DNA of 20,963 nucleotides from a virus, in IMG/VR virus record IMGVR_UViG_3300023180_004895, positions 1-20,963 of that record. One strand, 5' to 3'. Positions 20,302 through 20,963 of this stretch are shown in pieces. Each line of letters begins with the position of its first letter. The first letter of the stretch is position 1. Under the pieces are notes generated by a model. The model was not told where the DNA came from. It made no database searches and saw nothing but the letters and a program-made list of their open reading frames with translations. The position numbers and the translations under genes were made by a program.

Positions 20302-20963
20302 TATACCTCCTGAATGTGATGAGTGTAGTGGACTCCGTATGCGTATGATTGATCATACGGAGATTCGTAAACTGTAAATGAAGAGATGATATCCTCATCA
20401 AGCTTACTTTTTATCTCAGAGATTAAATTTGAGTTATTCTCAATTTCGCTCTTTTTGATATTATTAATATAACACGTTTCGGTTATATTGTCAAGTGGAA
20501 AAAATAACTTTTTTTCACTTTTATTGATCTCGGAAAATGAGAAAGTTCTTATCCGAGATATTGTCTTTGGTTCATGCAATTGTCCGAAGACAGGGTCTGT
20601 ATGAGTAAAGACATTCATTGAATGCACGCAGTTAAATAGCAACTCGTTCATCTTTGAATAATAAGATGCTAACGGGGCTTCTCCAACAATATCCTGAAGA
20701 CAATCATTAGAAACAAGATAGATACATTCAACTAATCCAGACCTAGCGTATTGTTGTAGAACTCCAGCGCCAACTCTATTCCTTTTTATAGCGACGTCTG
20801 GTAATATTGATGTATCAGGAACAATATAGACAATGTTTATTTTGTTTTCTTTGATTTGCTCAAGTAATCGTAGAGTCGCCCCAGCAATCTTTCCTGCACC
20901 GCAAACAAAAAACCAGATAGTTTCGTTTTTAATCTTTTTAAGTTCTCTTTTGTTGGGGAACTT
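20301..20963 (-). CDS. C-terminal part of a tubulin/FtsZ-superfamily-like protein (5' end outside window)
   Basis: The frame is open for 220 codons from the right edge. Visible residues 20-120 follow the order of the second half of a tubulin/FtsZ GTPase domain: a glycine loop and helix CGAGKIAGATLRLL (compare the T4 loop GGGTGTGAAPVVA), strand INIVYIVPD, a helix with VGAGVLQQYARSG, strand VECIYLVSNDCLQ (compare FtsZ 'VDTLITIPNDKLL'), then a long helix ASYYSKMNELLFNCVHSMN like FtsZ H7. The canonical GGGTGSG is not conserved, so GTP binding is uncertain. Phage tubulins (PhuZ, TubZ types) position or segregate DNA. Other Rossmann-like folds remain possible without the N-terminal half. Confidence 0.5.
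   Translation of the reverse strand, partial: KFPNKRELKKIKNETIWFFVCGAGKIAGATLRLLEQIKENKINIVYIVPDTSILPDVAIKRNRVGAGVLQQYARSGLVECIYLVSNDCLQDIVGEAPLASYYSKMNELLFNCVHSMNVFTHTDPVFGQLHEPKTISRIRTFSFSEINKSEKKLFFPLDNITETCYINNIKKSEIENNSNLISEIKSKLDEDIISSFTVYESPYDQSYAYGVHYTHHIQEV
20466..20494 (-). promoter_or_regulatory. sigma-70-like promoter inside the tubulin-like gene
   Basis: Minus strand TTGACA (20494-20489), 17-nt spacer, TATATT (20471-20466) with TGT before the -10. It lies within coding sequence, 165 nt before the next gene's ATG, giving that gene an independent transcript. Confidence 0.7.

Noticed and set aside
1-20963. tRNA genes, CRISPR array, insertion sequence, integrase or attachment site
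   Set aside because: No cloverleaf-like sequence, regularly spaced repeats, transposase/integrase motifs or terminal inverted repeats were seen on either strand by eye.

Overview
This window looks like part of a large, lytic-type tailed phage genome (or a phage-like metagenomic contig). All supportable genes lie on the minus strand, are tightly packed with 4-nt ATGA/GTGA-type or longer overlaps, and include a phage replication and nucleotide-metabolism core: a C-family DNA polymerase alpha subunit, DnaB-type helicase, gp32-like SSB, RecA/UvsX-like recombinase, flap 5'-3' exonuclease, class II ribonucleotide reductase and ThyX. No tRNA, rRNA, insertion sequence, integrase or CRISPR array was seen. 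Strong Shine-Dalgarno sites (GGAGG/AGGAG) and textbook TTGACA/TATAAT promoters suggest a host with a standard sigma-70 system and SD-dependent initiation. That argues against Bacteroidota; the host is otherwise undetermined.

Read in the direction of transcription (high to low coordinates), the layout is as follows. (1) 20963-20053: the C-terminal part of a possible tubulin/FtsZ-like protein, then a small possibly SH3-like protein, closed by a strong terminator. (2) 19986-15922: a promoter, gp32-like SSB, a DUF262/ParB-fold protein, a 46-residue Gly/Ser/Asn/Arg-rich peptide, RecA, a small unknown protein and a histone H1/Hc1-like protein; related terminator hairpins follow ssb and precede recA. 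(3) 15886-13726: a promoter buried in an inverted repeat, a PD-(D/E)xK nuclease, the flap exonuclease, a small unknown protein and a four-helix membrane protein, ended by a bidirectional terminator. (4) 13601-4250: a perfect-consensus promoter, then helicase, class II RNR, a GroES-like co-chaperonin, three proteins sharing a short amphipathic N-terminus, ThyX, a small unknown, a 571-residue coiled-coil protein that also starts with a short amphipathic peptide, an unknown protein and a possible nucleotidyltransferase. (5) 4266-2773: a promoter placed for a leaderless mRNA, a J-domain protein and three small proteins. (6) 2764-1773: a promoter and a beta-class adenine methyltransferase. (7) 1786-1: a promoter overlapping the methyltransferase 3' end, and dnaE running off the left edge.

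RNR and ThyX supply dNTPs and dTMP. Helicase, DnaE, SSB, RecA and the flap nuclease copy and recombine DNA. The nuclease and methyltransferase may distinguish phage from host DNA. The GroES-like and J-domain proteins suggest redirection of host chaperones during virion assembly. The proteins with conserved short N-termini could be virion-packaged internal proteins. The least ordinary items are the tubulin-like fragment, the Hc1-like protein, the shared N-terminal peptides, the covarying pair of terminators, a possible AUA start codon and the uniform seven-member promoter set.
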